Shown here piece by piece: positions 26,842 through 38,011 of a DNA stretch of 64,000 bases. How positions within the stretch are numbered: the first letter of the stretch is position 1; each line of letters starts with the position of its first letter. The notes under the pieces are model-generated. The model searched no databases and was not told the origin of the DNA. It worked only from the letters and a program-made list of their open reading frames with translations. This DNA is from JANNRA01 sp031401035. GTDB lineage: Bacteria > Desulfobacterota > Binatia > HRBIN30 > CADEER01. A program made the translations under genes and the position numbers. The stretch lies in NCBI GenBank assembly GCA_031401035.1, contig JANNRA010000204.1:1-64000 (forward strand), in the 5' to 3' direction.

Positions 26842-28149
26842 ATGTCCGCATACCGGCCGGCCCTGAAGAATCCCTGGTGGATTCCCCCGTTCCTGGGCGG
26901 CGTGCCGGACGTCGAACCGCGCCTGGTGTCGCTGCTCGGGCTGGTGGCGATGGCGCTGTTCTTCGAGCAGTACGACAACTCGCTGCTGACCTCGGCCCTG
27001 AAGTACATCGCCGCCGACCTCGGCATGCAGGAACACCAGCTCGGTTCCTTCCTCGCCGCGGTCAAGCTCGGCGCCGTGCCGGCCTTCCTCATCGTACCCT
27101 TTGCCGACCGCATCGGCCGCCGCCGCGTCTTTCTGTTCTCGGTCGCCATGCTCAGCGTCGGCACCCTGGCGACCGCCTTCGCCGCCACGCCGGTGCAATT
27201 CGTCGTCGCCCAGATGCTCAGCCGCACGTTCATGCTCACCGCCTCGGCCATCGCCTTCGTCATCATCACCGAGGAGTACCCGGCGGCGCACCGCGGCTGG
27301 GCGATCGGCATGCTCGGCGCCCTCGCCTCGGCCGGCAACGGCCTCGGCGCCGGGCTGTTCGCCGTTATCGACTCGCTGCCCTACGGCTGGCGCGCGCTGT
27401 ACGCCTTCGGCCTGGTGCCGCTGCTGCTGCTGCCGCTGCTGCGCCGCCGCGTCCAGGAGACGCGCCGCTTCACCGCCCACCGCGCGCTCGAGGGCGCGCA
27501 GGGCGGCTCGCTGCTGGCGGGGTGGGCGACGCCGCTGGTGCGCCTGGCGCGCCTGTACCCGGGACGGGCGCTCGGCATCGCCGTGGTCGGTGGCCTGATG
27601 GCGATCGGCGAGTCGGCGGTCTTTCAGTTCACCGGCTACTTCGTGCTCACCGTGCACGGCTGGACGCCGGGCGAGTTCGCGCTGATGTTCATTCTCGGCG
27701 GCACGGTCGGGATCATCGGCAACGTCGTCGCCGGCCGCATCGGCGATCGGATCGGCCGGCGTGTTGTCGGCTTCGTCTTCCTGTCCTTCTTCCCGCTCTT
27801 CGCCTGGCTCTTCTACCACGGGCCGGGTTGGTCGCTGCCGATCGCCTGGGCGCTGTTCGTCTTCTGCAACGTCGCCGGCGGCGTCATCGTCCGCGCCTTC
27901 TCGACCGAGCTCTTCCCGACCTCCTACCGCGGCACCTCGGCGGCCTGGCTGTCGCTGGTGCAGACGCTCGGCTGGGCGATCGGACTGGCCCTGGTCTCGT
28001 TCGGCGACGACATCGCCACCTCGACCAGCGTCATCTCGCTCGTCGTCCTGGTCGCCGCGGTCGCGCTCCTGGCGCTGCCAGAGACCTTCCAACAGGAGCT
28101 CGAGACCATCAGCCACGACGCAGACGAGCCCGCCCCGGTCTCTCCCTGA
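26842..28149 (+). CDS. MFS transporter, sugar/metabolite:H+ symporter type
   Basis: 435 residues from ATG 26842; the frame is open a few codons upstream. Twelve hydrophobic segments are expected. The loop 2-3 signature is DRIGRRRVFLFSV and its second-half echo is GRIGDRIGRRVVGFVF. Asp in EQYDNSLLTSAL of helix 1 and FSTELFPTSYRGTSAAW before helix 11 are typical of the sugar/aromatic-acid porters. Substrate unknown; the glgX gene follows after 130 bp. A small inverted repeat (gcgggca...tgcccgc, 26783-26801) separates it from the GST gene. Confidence 0.88.
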   Translation: MSAYRPALKNPWWIPPFLGGVPDVEPRLVSLLGLVAMALFFEQYDNSLLTSALKYIAADLGMQEHQLGSFLAAVKLGAVPAFLIVPFADRIGRRRVFLFSVAMLSVGTLATAFAATPVQFVVAQMLSRTFMLTASAIAFVIITEEYPAAHRGWAIGMLGALASAGNGLGAGLFAVIDSLPYGWRALYAFGLVPLLLLPLLRRRVQETRRFTAHRALEGAQGGSLLAGWATPLVRLARLYPGRALGIAVVGGLMAIGESAVFQFTGYFVLTVHGWTPGEFALMFILGGTVGIIGNVVAGRIGDRIGRRVVGFVFLSFFPLFAWLFYHGPGWSLPIAWALFVFCNVAGGVIVRAFSTELFPTSYRGTSAAWLSLVQTLGWAIGLALVSFGDDIATSTSVISLVVLVAAVALLALPETFQQELETISHDADEPAPVSP

Positions 28150-28278
28150 CGCCCCCGTGCCGCCACTGCCACCGCGCGCTGGTCGTGGACGGGGCCCTTG
28201 CGGGCCGGCGCCTGCGTCGCGGTCCTGGCGCCTGCCTGAGGGGCGGCCGGCTGTGGCACTGCTCGCCGCCGGCGCGCT

Positions 28279-30510
<2,232 letters not shown>

Positions 30511-30559
30511 GCCGGTCCCGCCGCCGGCGTCGGCCGCAGGACGTCGCGGTTGTGCGCCG

Positions 30560-31783
30560 TCAGCGCCGCGCCACGGCGTCGCGGACGGCGAAGTAGGCGG
30601 GCTTGGGCGCCAATCCCGCATCGAGCAGCAGCGGGAAGTGCGGCGCCTGGGTCGAGAACGGCGGGAAGCGGTCGAGCCAGGTGCGGCTGTCGTCGATGCC
30701 CCAGACGGTGATCGCCTCGCAGCCCGGCACGGCCAGGCAGGCGGCGGCGAGTGCGGCGTAGGCCTCCGCCTGGCGGCCGAGCGGCTCGGGATCGCCGTCA
30801 AAGCTGCGCAGGCTGACGTCGACCTGGGTCAGCTCGACGCGCACGCCGAGATCGGTGAACAACCGCAGCAGCCGCTCCCACTCGGCCTGCGTTGGTATGT
30901 TCAGAAAGCCGAAGAAGTGCCCCTGCAGGCCGACGACGTCCACCGGCACGCCGTCGGCGCGCAGGTCGCGCACCAGCGCCGCCAGGCCGAGCGCCTTCCC
31001 GTCGTCGGCCGAGTGGCTGAGCAGGAACTCGTTCAGGCACAGCGCCGCCTCGGGATCGAGCTGGCGCGCCAGCCGGAAGGCGTCGGCGATATAGCCGGGC
31101 CCGAGCGTACGGTAGAAGAGATTGGCGTCGAGCACGCCGCGCCCGACCTCGAGCGGCTCGTTGACGACGTCCCACTGCGCCACCCGGCCGCGGTAGCGCG
31201 GCAGGACGGCCGTGAAGTGCTGCTCGATCAGCGCGCGCAGGTGCTGCGCCGGATCGACGGCGGCCGCGACCTGCTCGGCGAGGTCGGCGGGCTGCTGGTC
31301 GCGCCACAGCAGCGTGTGGCCGCGCAGGCGGACGCCGCTGCGCGCCGCGAAGTCGGCGATCGCATCGGCGGCGGCGAAGTCGTACTGCCCCACCCGCGGC
31401 GCCAGCGAGCCCCACTTCATGGAGTCCTCGGCGACGATCGAATTGAAGTGACGCGGCACCACCGCCTGCTCGGCCGCCCCCGCCGGATCGGCGATCGCCG
31501 CGCCGACCCAGAACCCGGCCTGGGTCGCCGTCTCAGCCAGGGTGCAGTCAGCCTCAGGCCGGCGACAGTCGCGCAGCGTGGCGGTCGGGACGGGGGTGGG
31601 CGTCGGCGTGAGGGTCGAGGTGGGCGTTGGCGTGAGGGTCGGGGAGGCGGTCGGCGTCGGCGGTGCGGTGCCGCTCTCGCCGCCGCAGGCGGCGACGACG
31701 CAGACGAGCAGGAGAAGCCAACGCAGGGCACCGCGACCGCCGCGCCGCGTCCGATGCGGCGCGGCGGCAGCCGTGCCCTCCAT
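30560..31783 (-). CDS. GH10 xylanase-like lipoprotein with altered nucleophile
   Basis: 407 residues from ATG 31783; in-frame starts further upstream exist. The first 19 residues are encoded by a family A repeat, followed by LRWLLLLVCVVAAC (lipobox) and a PT linker (about 45-75). The GH10 barrel follows: GHTLLWRDQQP, acid/base Glu209 in WDVVNEPL, LCLNEFLLS, VVGLQGHFF, and the beta-7 strand VELTQVDVS where GH10 enzymes have ITELDV. The nucleophile position is Gln320 (CAG, one base from GAG). His after HTLLW is also Arg. The fold is clear but ordinary retaining xylanase activity is doubtful. It lies just downstream of the subtilase-like gene in the same direction. Confidence 0.87.
   Translation of the reverse strand: MEGTAAAAPHRTRRGGRGALRWLLLLVCVVAACGGESGTAPPTPTASPTLTPTPTSTLTPTPTPVPTATLRDCRRPEADCTLAETATQAGFWVGAAIADPAGAAEQAVVPRHFNSIVAEDSMKWGSLAPRVGQYDFAAADAIADFAARSGVRLRGHTLLWRDQQPADLAEQVAAAVDPAQHLRALIEQHFTAVLPRYRGRVAQWDVVNEPLEVGRGVLDANLFYRTLGPGYIADAFRLARQLDPEAALCLNEFLLSHSADDGKALGLAALVRDLRADGVPVDVVGLQGHFFGFLNIPTQAEWERLLRLFTDLGVRVELTQVDVSLRSFDGDPEPLGRQAEAYAALAAACLAVPGCEAITVWGIDDSRTWLDRFPPFSTQAPHFPLLLDAGLAPKPAYFAVRDAVARR
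31725..31783. repeat. Long copy of inverted-repeat family A at the 5' end of the GH10 gene
   Basis: AGGGCACCGCGACCGCCGCG ... GCGGCGCGGCGGCAGCCG, ending GTGCCCTCCAT. Arms of about 22 bp pair around GTCCGAT with four mismatches. Read on the minus strand, its terminal ATGGAGGGC supplies the likely start codon and the n-region of the GH10 signal peptide. Confidence 0.65.
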
Positions 31784-31825
31784 TTCGGGCGTCATCACCG
31801 CCCGCAACGCAGGCTTCGCCATCAT

Positions 31826-34800
31826 CTAGCGACGGCGGCGCAGGCAGACCAGCAGCGCCACGAACGCCAGGCTCCACCACGCCGGCGCGGAGTCGGCAGC
31901 CGGGGCGGCGACGGCGCAGCCGCTGTCGTTCGGGCGGGCGCGCGTGGCGGTCGACGTCGGCGCCGGGCTGCCGGTGCGGGTCGCCGTCGGCGGCGTCGTC
32001 GGGGTGGCGCTGACCGTCGCCCCGGCGGTGGCGGTCAGCGTCGGCGCCGTCGTCCCCGTCGGCGCCGGGGTCGACGACGGCAGCGCCGTGCCCGTCGCGC
32101 TGGGCGCCGCTGTGGCGGTCTCGGTCGCCGGCGCCGTCGCCGTGGCGACCGCGGTCCCCGTCGGCGGCGCGGTGCGGGTCGTGGTCGGCGCAAGGGTGCG
32201 CGTCGCGGTCGGCGTCGGCGTCTCGGTCGGTTCGCGCGTCGGGAAGGTGATCGGCCCGGTGCCGACGATCTCCGAGACGTTGCCGGCCTCGTCGCGGGCG
32301 CGCATGGCGACGTACCACGTGCGGCCGGCGAGCCCCGGGCCGAAGCCGCGCGCGTTGATCTCGCCGGGGAAGCGGGCGCCGGGATCGCTCTCGGTTACTT
32401 CCATGTCGATGGCCGCCTCGAAGGCAGCGGCGTCGACGATCGGCTGCGCGGCGATGCGCACCTCGAACGCGGCCGTGCCGCAGAACAGACCGTCGCCGGG
32501 TACCCGTGCCAGGGTGAGGCGCAGGCGGCCGGGATTGGTCGGCCGCGCCGACACCTCGTGCGCGCGCAGCGAGGCAGGCGGACGCGCGTCGGTGGCGTCG
32601 TTGCCGGTGCCCCACTCGTCGTGGTGCCAGCGCCGCCACGGGATGTCGCCGCACTCGTCGCCGCCCGTGCGCCAGACGAAGAGGTTGCCCTCGCGCGTCG
32701 TCGCTACGACCTCGAGGCGGCCATCGCCGTCGACGTCGCCCACCGCCGGCGACTGCACCATCCAGCCGTGCGTGAACTTCGGCCAGCCGGCCGCCGGCAC
32801 GCCGTGCACGTCGACGGCGTGCAGGTCGTACACGCCGCTGCCCTGCAGCGCCTCGGGCAGGCCGTCGCGGTCGATGTCGGCCACCGCCGGCCCGGCGAGG
32901 AACTGCAGGTCGTTCAGCTGGTGCGGGAAGCCGGCGGCGAACTCGCGCGCCGAGGCGGCGCCGTCCGCCGCGGTGATGCGCCAGGCGCTGAGCTGGGTGT
33001 CGGACGGGATCTGGCGCGCCGGCAGCTGGTTGTCGAGCAGCGTGCCGAGGCCCGAGGACGGCGCCAGCAGGTGGTACCCATCGGCGGTGCCGGCGAAGCG
33101 CGCCAGGGCCACCGCGCCGAGGCCGCCGAAGGTCGGCGTGTCGGTCGCGTTGCTGGCGGCGCCGAACCGTTCGGTCTCCAGGGTGCGGTCCTGGCCGCCG
33201 GGGTGGCGGCCGAAGAAGGAGACGCCGCTGTGGTCGAACACGTACGCCGGCCCGACCGCGGACATGGTGGCGATCTCGAGATCGCCGTCGCCGTCGACAT
33301 CGGCCAGCGCCGGCGGGCCGTTGCTGCCGGTGCCGACCAGCGGCAGCAGTTCGGTGGTGAGCAGCGCCGTCTTCACCGGCCAGCCGGGCAGGAAGGCGTC
33401 CGGGTTCCAGCCGTCGGCCTGGCCGGAAACGCCAACCGCGACGCCCTCGTGGTGCAGCGCGTAGACGCGCGTATTGCCGCTGTCGAGCACGCCGGCGAGT
33501 TGGAAGAGCTGCACGAGCTGGTTCTCGAAGACGGCGTTGGGAGGTTCGAGGTACCCCTCGTTGACCACGGCGACGACTTCGAGGTCGCCGTCGCCGTCGA
33601 GATCGCCGAGCGACGGCGGAACGATGATCTTGCTGCCGATCCGCGCCCCGGAGCCGTCGACCAGGGTGACGCGGTTGGTCACCGGATCGACCGCGGCGAC
33701 CTTCGCCGGGTCCTTGAGCAGCACCGGCCAGCCGAGCACCGGCAGGCCGTCTTCATGCCAGGCGTAGATGTGTCGGTCGAAGGCGCCGGCGACGATCTCG
33801 AGCGAGCCGTCGGCCGAACCGTCGAGGTTGCCGAGGGCGGCGCCGCCCATCAGTGCGCGGCCGAGGCGGTTGTCGCGGTCGAGACGATGGGTGCGGTCGG
33901 GCACCTGCCCGTCCGGCGAGCCGAGATCGCGCTCGGAGCGGAAGGCGAAGGAGTACTCGGGGCGCGTGCGCACCGGGAACCAGGTGCGGCGCGAGCCGTC
34001 GCGCTGCCAGACGTAGACGCGGCCCTGCATGTCGCCGGCGACCACCTCGAGCGTGCCGTCGCGATCGAGGTCGCCGACCGACACGGCGCCGAGTATGGAG
34101 CTGTACACCGGCTCGTCCACGGCGCCGGAGGTGAAGGCGGCCGAGCCGTCGTGCACCTCGAGCGGATCGGTGTGCACCGGCCAGCCGCTCACCTCGCGCC
34201 CGTCGGCGCGGAAGGCGTGTACGAAGCCGTTCGAGTCGCCGAGGATGATCTCCTCGACGCCGTCGCCGTCGAGATCGGCGGTGAGCGGGGCCGAGCCGCC
34301 GTCGGCGCCGAGTTGGATCGGGAAGCCGGGCAGCAGGTCTGGATCGTGATGCAGGGCGAGGGCGCGGCGGTCCTCGCCGAGGTTGCCCTCATCGTCGATG
34401 ACGCGCACGCGGATGGTGACCGTGAAGCGATCAGGGTCGGGCTGGCCGTCGGCCGTCACCGGTGCGCCGCTGGTGCCACGCGGCAGGCGCGCGGCGAGGG
34501 CGACGAGATCGACCGTCCCGAGCACGCCGTCGAGCGCCGCGCTCAGCGCCTCGCCCGACGCCTGCTCGACGAAGTCGGCCTCGCGCGGCTCGACACCGGG
34601 TGCCGCCTCGAGCACGTAGCGGTACGACGCGGCGCGATTGGCGGCGACGCGGCCGCGCACGTCGAGCACGGCCGTCGTCTCCGGATCGATGGTGGCAAAC
34701 CAGGCCGGCGCGCTGATCGCCGCCTCGGGCGGGATCTGACCGGAGGCGACGCGCAGCACGGCGGTGTCGGCGTTGAGCCGGCCGTAGCCGAAGTACGGAT

Positions 34801-36229
34801 CGAAGCCGGCGATGGACGGAAAGCGCTCGCTGCGGCCGACGCCGGGCACGGGGATGGTGGTCGAGTAGTTCTGCGGCAACGCCGGCGTGACGTCGTCGCG
34901 GGCATCGAAGTTGACATCGTCGGCGGTGACGGTGAGCAGCTGCTTCACCTCCTCGGCCGAGAGCGCGAACGGTGCCAGGGATCCGTCGTCGCGCGGATAG
35001 GGCGTCAGCATGCCGCGGTCGACGGCATTCAGCGCCGCCGACACCAGCAGGCCGGCGACGCCGGCGCCGCGGCCGGTGGCCTCCGACGAGCAGCTGCTCG
35101 ACGGCACGCTCAGAGCGATGTGCGCGCCGTAGTTGGTGCAGCCGTTCAGGTACAGGTACGAGGCCGGCGTCTGGCGCAGGCCGCTGACATCGGCGAAGCG
35201 GGTGACGGAGTTGACCTGTACCGTGTGGTTGTAGTTCGCCGGGTAGTTGTGGTGCTGCGACTCTTCGTCGGCGGCGGAGGCGATGACCGCCACCCCGTTG
35301 GCGTAGGCGTAGTCCACCGCCTGTTGGCCAAAGCGCGTCTGGTTGAGGGTGCCGAGCGCCTCCTGAACGACGTTGGCGCCGCTGTCGACGGCGAAGACGA
35401 CGCCCTGGGCGAAGTGGTTGACCTCGGTGACGAAGCTGTCGCCGACGCGCACCTCGAGCAGCAGGCAGTTGGGGCAGGTGCCGGGAAAGCCGTCGCCGTT
35501 GCCCGCCTCGGCGCCGGAGTCGTGCGACTCGCCGGTGCCGTGCCCGTAGCGCACCTCGTCCAGGGCGTCGTTGTCGTCCTCGAAAAAGTCCCAGCCGCTG
35601 ATGTCGTCGACATAGCCGTTGCCGTCGTCGTCGACACCGTCGGAGAAGATGAAGATCAGATCCTCGGGATCGAGCAGGCCGTTGCCGTTCCGATCGCTGA
35701 CGCGGCTGTCGGCGGCATGCGTCGCGTCGGCGCGGTAGTCCGCCAGGTTGAAGACGCCGTCGCCGTTGCGGTCGTGCGCGTCGGCATCATTGTCGCTGCT
35801 CTCGGGCGCCGGCAGCTCGGCGCGGCTGAGATAGAACTTGTCGACCAGGTCGGGGAGGCGGTCGCCCCAGCGGATGCCGGAATCGAGCACGGCGATGAGC
35901 ACGTCGGGGCGACCGGTGGTGGTCTGCCAGGCGCGGTCGACGCTGGCGCCGGTGACGCCGAAGAGCTCCTGGGCGCTGGCGTCGATGGCGGTGTCGCCGC
36001 TCGGCAGACTGGAATACTTCCACACATCCCCGCCGCGATAGTCATCGGGCAGCACCCCCGGGGCGAGGAACAGGTAGTCCGCGAAGGCGCTGGCGTCGAG
36101 GCAGGGCGGCTCGACCGGCACGCTGGCGCAGGGCCGCGGGTTGGCGGGAAAGGGAACCTCGGCCCGCACACTCGAGGCTGTGAGCAGCCCACCGGTCAGC
36201 AGCAACGCCACCACCTGCGATCGAATCAT
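31826..36229 (-). CDS. Secreted degenerate subtilase/FG-GAP protein with Cys-type C-terminal sorting tag
   Basis: 1467 residues from ATG 36229 (GGGGAG 7 bp upstream; signal IRSQVVALLLTGGLLTASSVRA). An S8-like domain (about 80-520) keeps Asp (IAVLDSGI) and His (YGHGTGESHDSG), but the GTSMAAP.VAG segment is EATGRGAGVAG (Ser replaced, Thr at that place) and the oxyanion AAGN is SAAD. It contains calcium-loop inserts (DRNGDGVFNLAD, DRNGNGLLDPED). Then FG-GAP blades (DLDGDGVEEI, DLDRDGTLEV, DLDGDGDLEV, DVDGDGDLEI, DVDGDGRLEV), an Ig-like part, a PT linker and the tag NDSGCAVAA...APAWWSLAFVALLVCLRRRR. The tag (Cys, short spacer, membrane helix, Arg cluster) is like MYXO-CTERM/JDVT-CTERM signals. 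Probably a surface-anchored, catalytically altered protein. Confidence 0.85.
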   Translation of the reverse strand: MIRSQVVALLLTGGLLTASSVRAEVPFPANPRPCASVPVEPPCLDASAFADYLFLAPGVLPDDYRGGDVWKYSSLPSGDTAIDASAQELFGVTGASVDRAWQTTTGRPDVLIAVLDSGIRWGDRLPDLVDKFYLSRAELPAPESSDNDADAHDRNGDGVFNLADYRADATHAADSRVSDRNGNGLLDPEDLIFIFSDGVDDDGNGYVDDISGWDFFEDDNDALDEVRYGHGTGESHDSGAEAGNGDGFPGTCPNCLLLEVRVGDSFVTEVNHFAQGVVFAVDSGANVVQEALGTLNQTRFGQQAVDYAYANGVAVIASAADEESQHHNYPANYNHTVQVNSVTRFADVSGLRQTPASYLYLNGCTNYGAHIALSVPSSSCSSEATGRGAGVAGLLVSAALNAVDRGMLTPYPRDDGSLAPFALSAEEVKQLLTVTADDVNFDARDDVTPALPQNYSTTIPVPGVGRSERFPSIAGFDPYFGYGRLNADTAVLRVASGQIPPEAAISAPAWFATIDPETTAVLDVRGRVAANRAASYRYVLEAAPGVEPREADFVEQASGEALSAALDGVLGTVDLVALAARLPRGTSGAPVTADGQPDPDRFTVTIRVRVIDDEGNLGEDRRALALHHDPDLLPGFPIQLGADGGSAPLTADLDGDGVEEIILGDSNGFVHAFRADGREVSGWPVHTDPLEVHDGSAAFTSGAVDEPVYSSILGAVSVGDLDRDGTLEVVAGDMQGRVYVWQRDGSRRTWFPVRTRPEYSFAFRSERDLGSPDGQVPDRTHRLDRDNRLGRALMGGAALGNLDGSADGSLEIVAGAFDRHIYAWHEDGLPVLGWPVLLKDPAKVAAVDPVTNRVTLVDGSGARIGSKIIVPPSLGDLDGDGDLEVVAVVNEGYLEPPNAVFENQLVQLFQLAGVLDSGNTRVYALHHEGVAVGVSGQADGWNPDAFLPGWPVKTALLTTELLPLVGTGSNGPPALADVDGDGDLEIATMSAVGPAYVFDHSGVSFFGRHPGGQDRTLETERFGAASNATDTPTFGGLGAVALARFAGTADGYHLLAPSSGLGTLLDNQLPARQIPSDTQLSAWRITAADGAASAREFAAGFPHQLNDLQFLAGPAVADIDRDGLPEALQGSGVYDLHAVDVHGVPAAGWPKFTHGWMVQSPAVGDVDGDGRLEVVATTREGNLFVWRTGGDECGDIPWRRWHHDEWGTGNDATDARPPASLRAHEVSARPTNPGRLRLTLARVPGDGLFCGTAAFEVRIAAQPIVDAAAFEAAIDMEVTESDPGARFPGEINARGFGPGLAGRTWYVAMRARDEAGNVSEIVGTGPITFPTREPTETPTPTATRTLAPTTTRTAPPTGTAVATATAPATETATAAPSATGTALPSSTPAPTGTTAPTLTATAGATVSATPTTPPTATRTGSPAPTSTATRARPNDSGCAVAAPAADSAPAWWSLAFVALLVCLRRRR

Positions 36230-36283
36230 TCTGTCTCCCCCCGAGCAGGCTGCTGTATTCGCCACCTTTATGGGAAGTCAAAA

Positions 36284-36347
36284 AGGGGAAGGGGGACGGA
36301 GGACCGCGTTGGTTGCCAGCGCGGTCCTCCGTCCCCCCCTTCCTTCC
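36284..36347. repeat. Strong inverted repeat between divergent genes
   Basis: The left arm GGGGAAGGGGGACGGAGGAC continues with CGCG; the right arm begins CGCGGTCCTCCGTCCCCCCC and ends in TTCC. At least 15 bp pair perfectly (GGACGGAGGACCGCG with CGCGGTCCTCCGTCC), and the purine/pyrimidine ends extend the stem. The loop is 11 nt. It lies between the subtilase-like gene (start 36229) and the zinc-ribbon gene (start 36382). It could be an RNA hairpin in either leader or a small mobile repeat. Confidence 0.7.
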
Positions 36348-36381
36348 CTGCGGGGCCGGTGCCTGCTAAGGACTGTTGGCT

Positions 36382-36789
36382 ATGGCCGCCACTCCCCACA
36401 CCGTAGGTAAAGAGGTCGATTCCTGGTGCACCAAGTGCAAGCTGATCCTCGCCCACACCGTCGAGGCGGTGGTCGGTGGCCGGATCACCCGCGTGCACTG
36501 CAAGACGTGCAGCGGCCAGCACGCCTACCGGGCCAAGCAGCCCGGTACCAGCACGCGGGCGCGGACGGCGCGCACGGCGGCGGCGAAGACGGCCGACCTG
36601 CCGAGCCTGTTGCGCGGGCGCGATCCAAATAACGGGCGCGTCTATGCGACCACCGAGCGCTACGCCGAGAATGAGGTTCTGCGCCACGCCACCTTCGGTC
36701 CCGGCGTCGTCACCCAGCTCAAGGACGTCAACAAGATCGAGGTGATGTTCCAGGACGGCGCCAAGGTGCTCGTGCACCAGCGGCGCTGA
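36382..36789 (+). CDS. Zinc-ribbon protein with PcrA-tail-like domain
   Basis: 135 residues from ATG 36382. The N-terminal part has two CxxC pairs (WCTKCKL and HCKTCSG) spaced as in a zinc ribbon. A basic Arg/Thr/Ala linker (about 55-75) leads to a C-terminal domain (about 95-135) VLRHATFGPGVVTQLKD..KIEVMF.DGAKVLVH. This domain resembles the Tudor-like tail of the PcrA helicase in this window (RVRHGTFGVGTIKG..KVTVVF..GAKKLLL). In PcrA that tail binds RNA polymerase. A nucleic-acid- or RNA-polymerase-associated role is inferred; the protein has no named function that I recognise. Confidence 0.8.
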   Translation: MAATPHTVGKEVDSWCTKCKLILAHTVEAVVGGRITRVHCKTCSGQHAYRAKQPGTSTRARTARTAAAKTADLPSLLRGRDPNNGRVYATTERYAENEVLRHATFGPGVVTQLKDVNKIEVMFQDGAKVLVHQRR

Positions 36790-36795
36790 GCCGTC

Positions 36796-37308
36796 TCAGC
36801 GGCGGCTCTTGCGCGCTTTCGTCGGTGCCGCGGCCGGGCGGCGCGCCTTCGGCTTCTCGGGCGCGCGGCGCGGCGGCCGCAGCAACCCCTCGACGGGCAG
36901 GCCCTTCCAGGTGCAGTAGCGCTCGATGCCGGCGCGGGCGAGCCCGCAGGCGAGTTCGAAGACGACCGCGTCGTCGGTGGTGCCGACGGTCGGAATCCAG
37001 TCGGGAATCACGTCGAGCGGATCGCTGAAGTACAGCAACGCGACGCTCAGCATCGCCACCGTGTGGTAGGGGATCTGTGGGCAGCCGCCGGCCCAGTGCT
37101 CCTCGACCAGCATCAGCGAGAAGTCAATCTGCTGCCGCATGCGCGGCCGCTGCACGCTCAACTCAGCGGCGCGGGCGCGAATCGCCTTGGCCTGGGTCAA
37201 CAGCGTCTTGACGTCGCCCGGCGCCAACTGCGCGCACTTTTCATTCAGATAGCTGGTGAAGTCACTCGACTGCAGCAGCGGTGGACGGCGCGCGGGTGCC
37301 TTCGGCAT
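36796..37308 (-). CDS. DUF1232 (YkvA-family) protein
   Basis: 170 residues from ATG 37308; the open frame extends to a TTG at 37344, which is less likely. The DUF1232 signature is LLYFSDPLDVIPDWIPTVGTTDDA (quoted in part: SDPLDVIPDWIP), a short helical hairpin usually membrane-associated. The C-terminus is very basic (PKARRPAAAPTKARKSRR). The function of YkvA-like proteins is unknown. It follows the bufferin operon in the same direction. Confidence 0.82.
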   Translation of the reverse strand: MPKAPARRPPLLQSSDFTSYLNEKCAQLAPGDVKTLLTQAKAIRARAAELSVQRPRMRQQIDFSLMLVEEHWAGGCPQIPYHTVAMLSVALLYFSDPLDVIPDWIPTVGTTDDAVVFELACGLARAGIERYCTWKGLPVEGLLRPPRRAPEKPKARRPAAAPTKARKSRR

Positions 37309-37354
37309 GCGGGCACTTGAACGCAATCGGCTGGCCGCAGTCAAGCCGGAACGG

Positions 37355-38011
37355 TCATCCGCCGAGCGGCGGCGGCGTCAGCAGCTGGCACACCACCGCA
37401 TCCCCGTCGCGGCACACCAGCACGCTCTCGCCGACGCCGAGGTCGATGTCGATCGCATCCCGCGGGGTCGCGCGTGCAGACCACAGCGCGTAAATCGGCC
37501 AGCGCGACTCGACGACGGCGACGGCCGGCGCGAGCCGTGCCATCGCCGCGCCCGCGTCGTCGCCGGCCAACCGCGCCGGGTCGATCGTCGCCGCAACGGC
37601 GTGAAACGAGCGCGTCATCGCCCACTCCAGCGCCGCCAGGTCGGGCAGGAACGGCAGCTCGCCGCCTATGCAGTCGTCGCGCAGGAACGCCGGCAGCTCG
37701 GCACCGGCGTCGTTGAGGTTGTAGGACTCCAGCCGCGCCGCCCGCTGGTAGCGGTCCACCAGCGCCGCGAAGCGCGGACCGCCGAGCAGATGCGCGACGG
37801 CGGGGAACTGCTCGCCCAGCGCCTCGCCGAGGCGCGCCGGGTAGCCCTCGACGTACACCGCCAGCCGCACGGTCGGCGCGGCGCCGGCCGGCAGGGCCAG
37901 CCACTCGGTGAGCACCTCCGGTGCGTCCGCCGCGCCTGCGAGGATCGGCGCGGCGAACAGGCGTTGCAGCTCACGCAGCGACGGTGCGGTGGGGTGGCTG
38001 CTCTGCGTCAT
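37355..38011 (-). CDS. bufC: Bufferin maturation partner BufC (DUF2063/HvfC-like)
   Basis: 218 residues from ATG 38011 (GGAG 7 bp upstream). The N-terminal DUF2063 domain is recognisable by LRELQRLFAAPIL, RLAVYVEGYPARLGEAL, FPAVAHLLG and RFAALVDRY. A small variable C-terminal domain follows (VCRDGDAVVCQLLTPPPLGG). Family members partner the MNIO enzyme in RiPP operons and help bind the precursor. The start overlaps the 3' end of the MNIO gene by 41 bp. Confidence 0.85.
   Translation of the reverse strand: MTQSSHPTAPSLRELQRLFAAPILAGAADAPEVLTEWLALPAGAAPTVRLAVYVEGYPARLGEALGEQFPAVAHLLGGPRFAALVDRYQRAARLESYNLNDAGAELPAFLRDDCIGGELPFLPDLAALEWAMTRSFHAVAATIDPARLAGDDAGAAMARLAPAVAVVESRWPIYALWSARATPRDAIDIDLGVGESVLVCRDGDAVVCQLLTPPPLGG

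Noticed and set aside
24546..27338. 930-codon reverse open frame over pyk, GST and MFS genes
   Set aside because: Crosses three recognised forward genes; composition is typical of a shadow frame.
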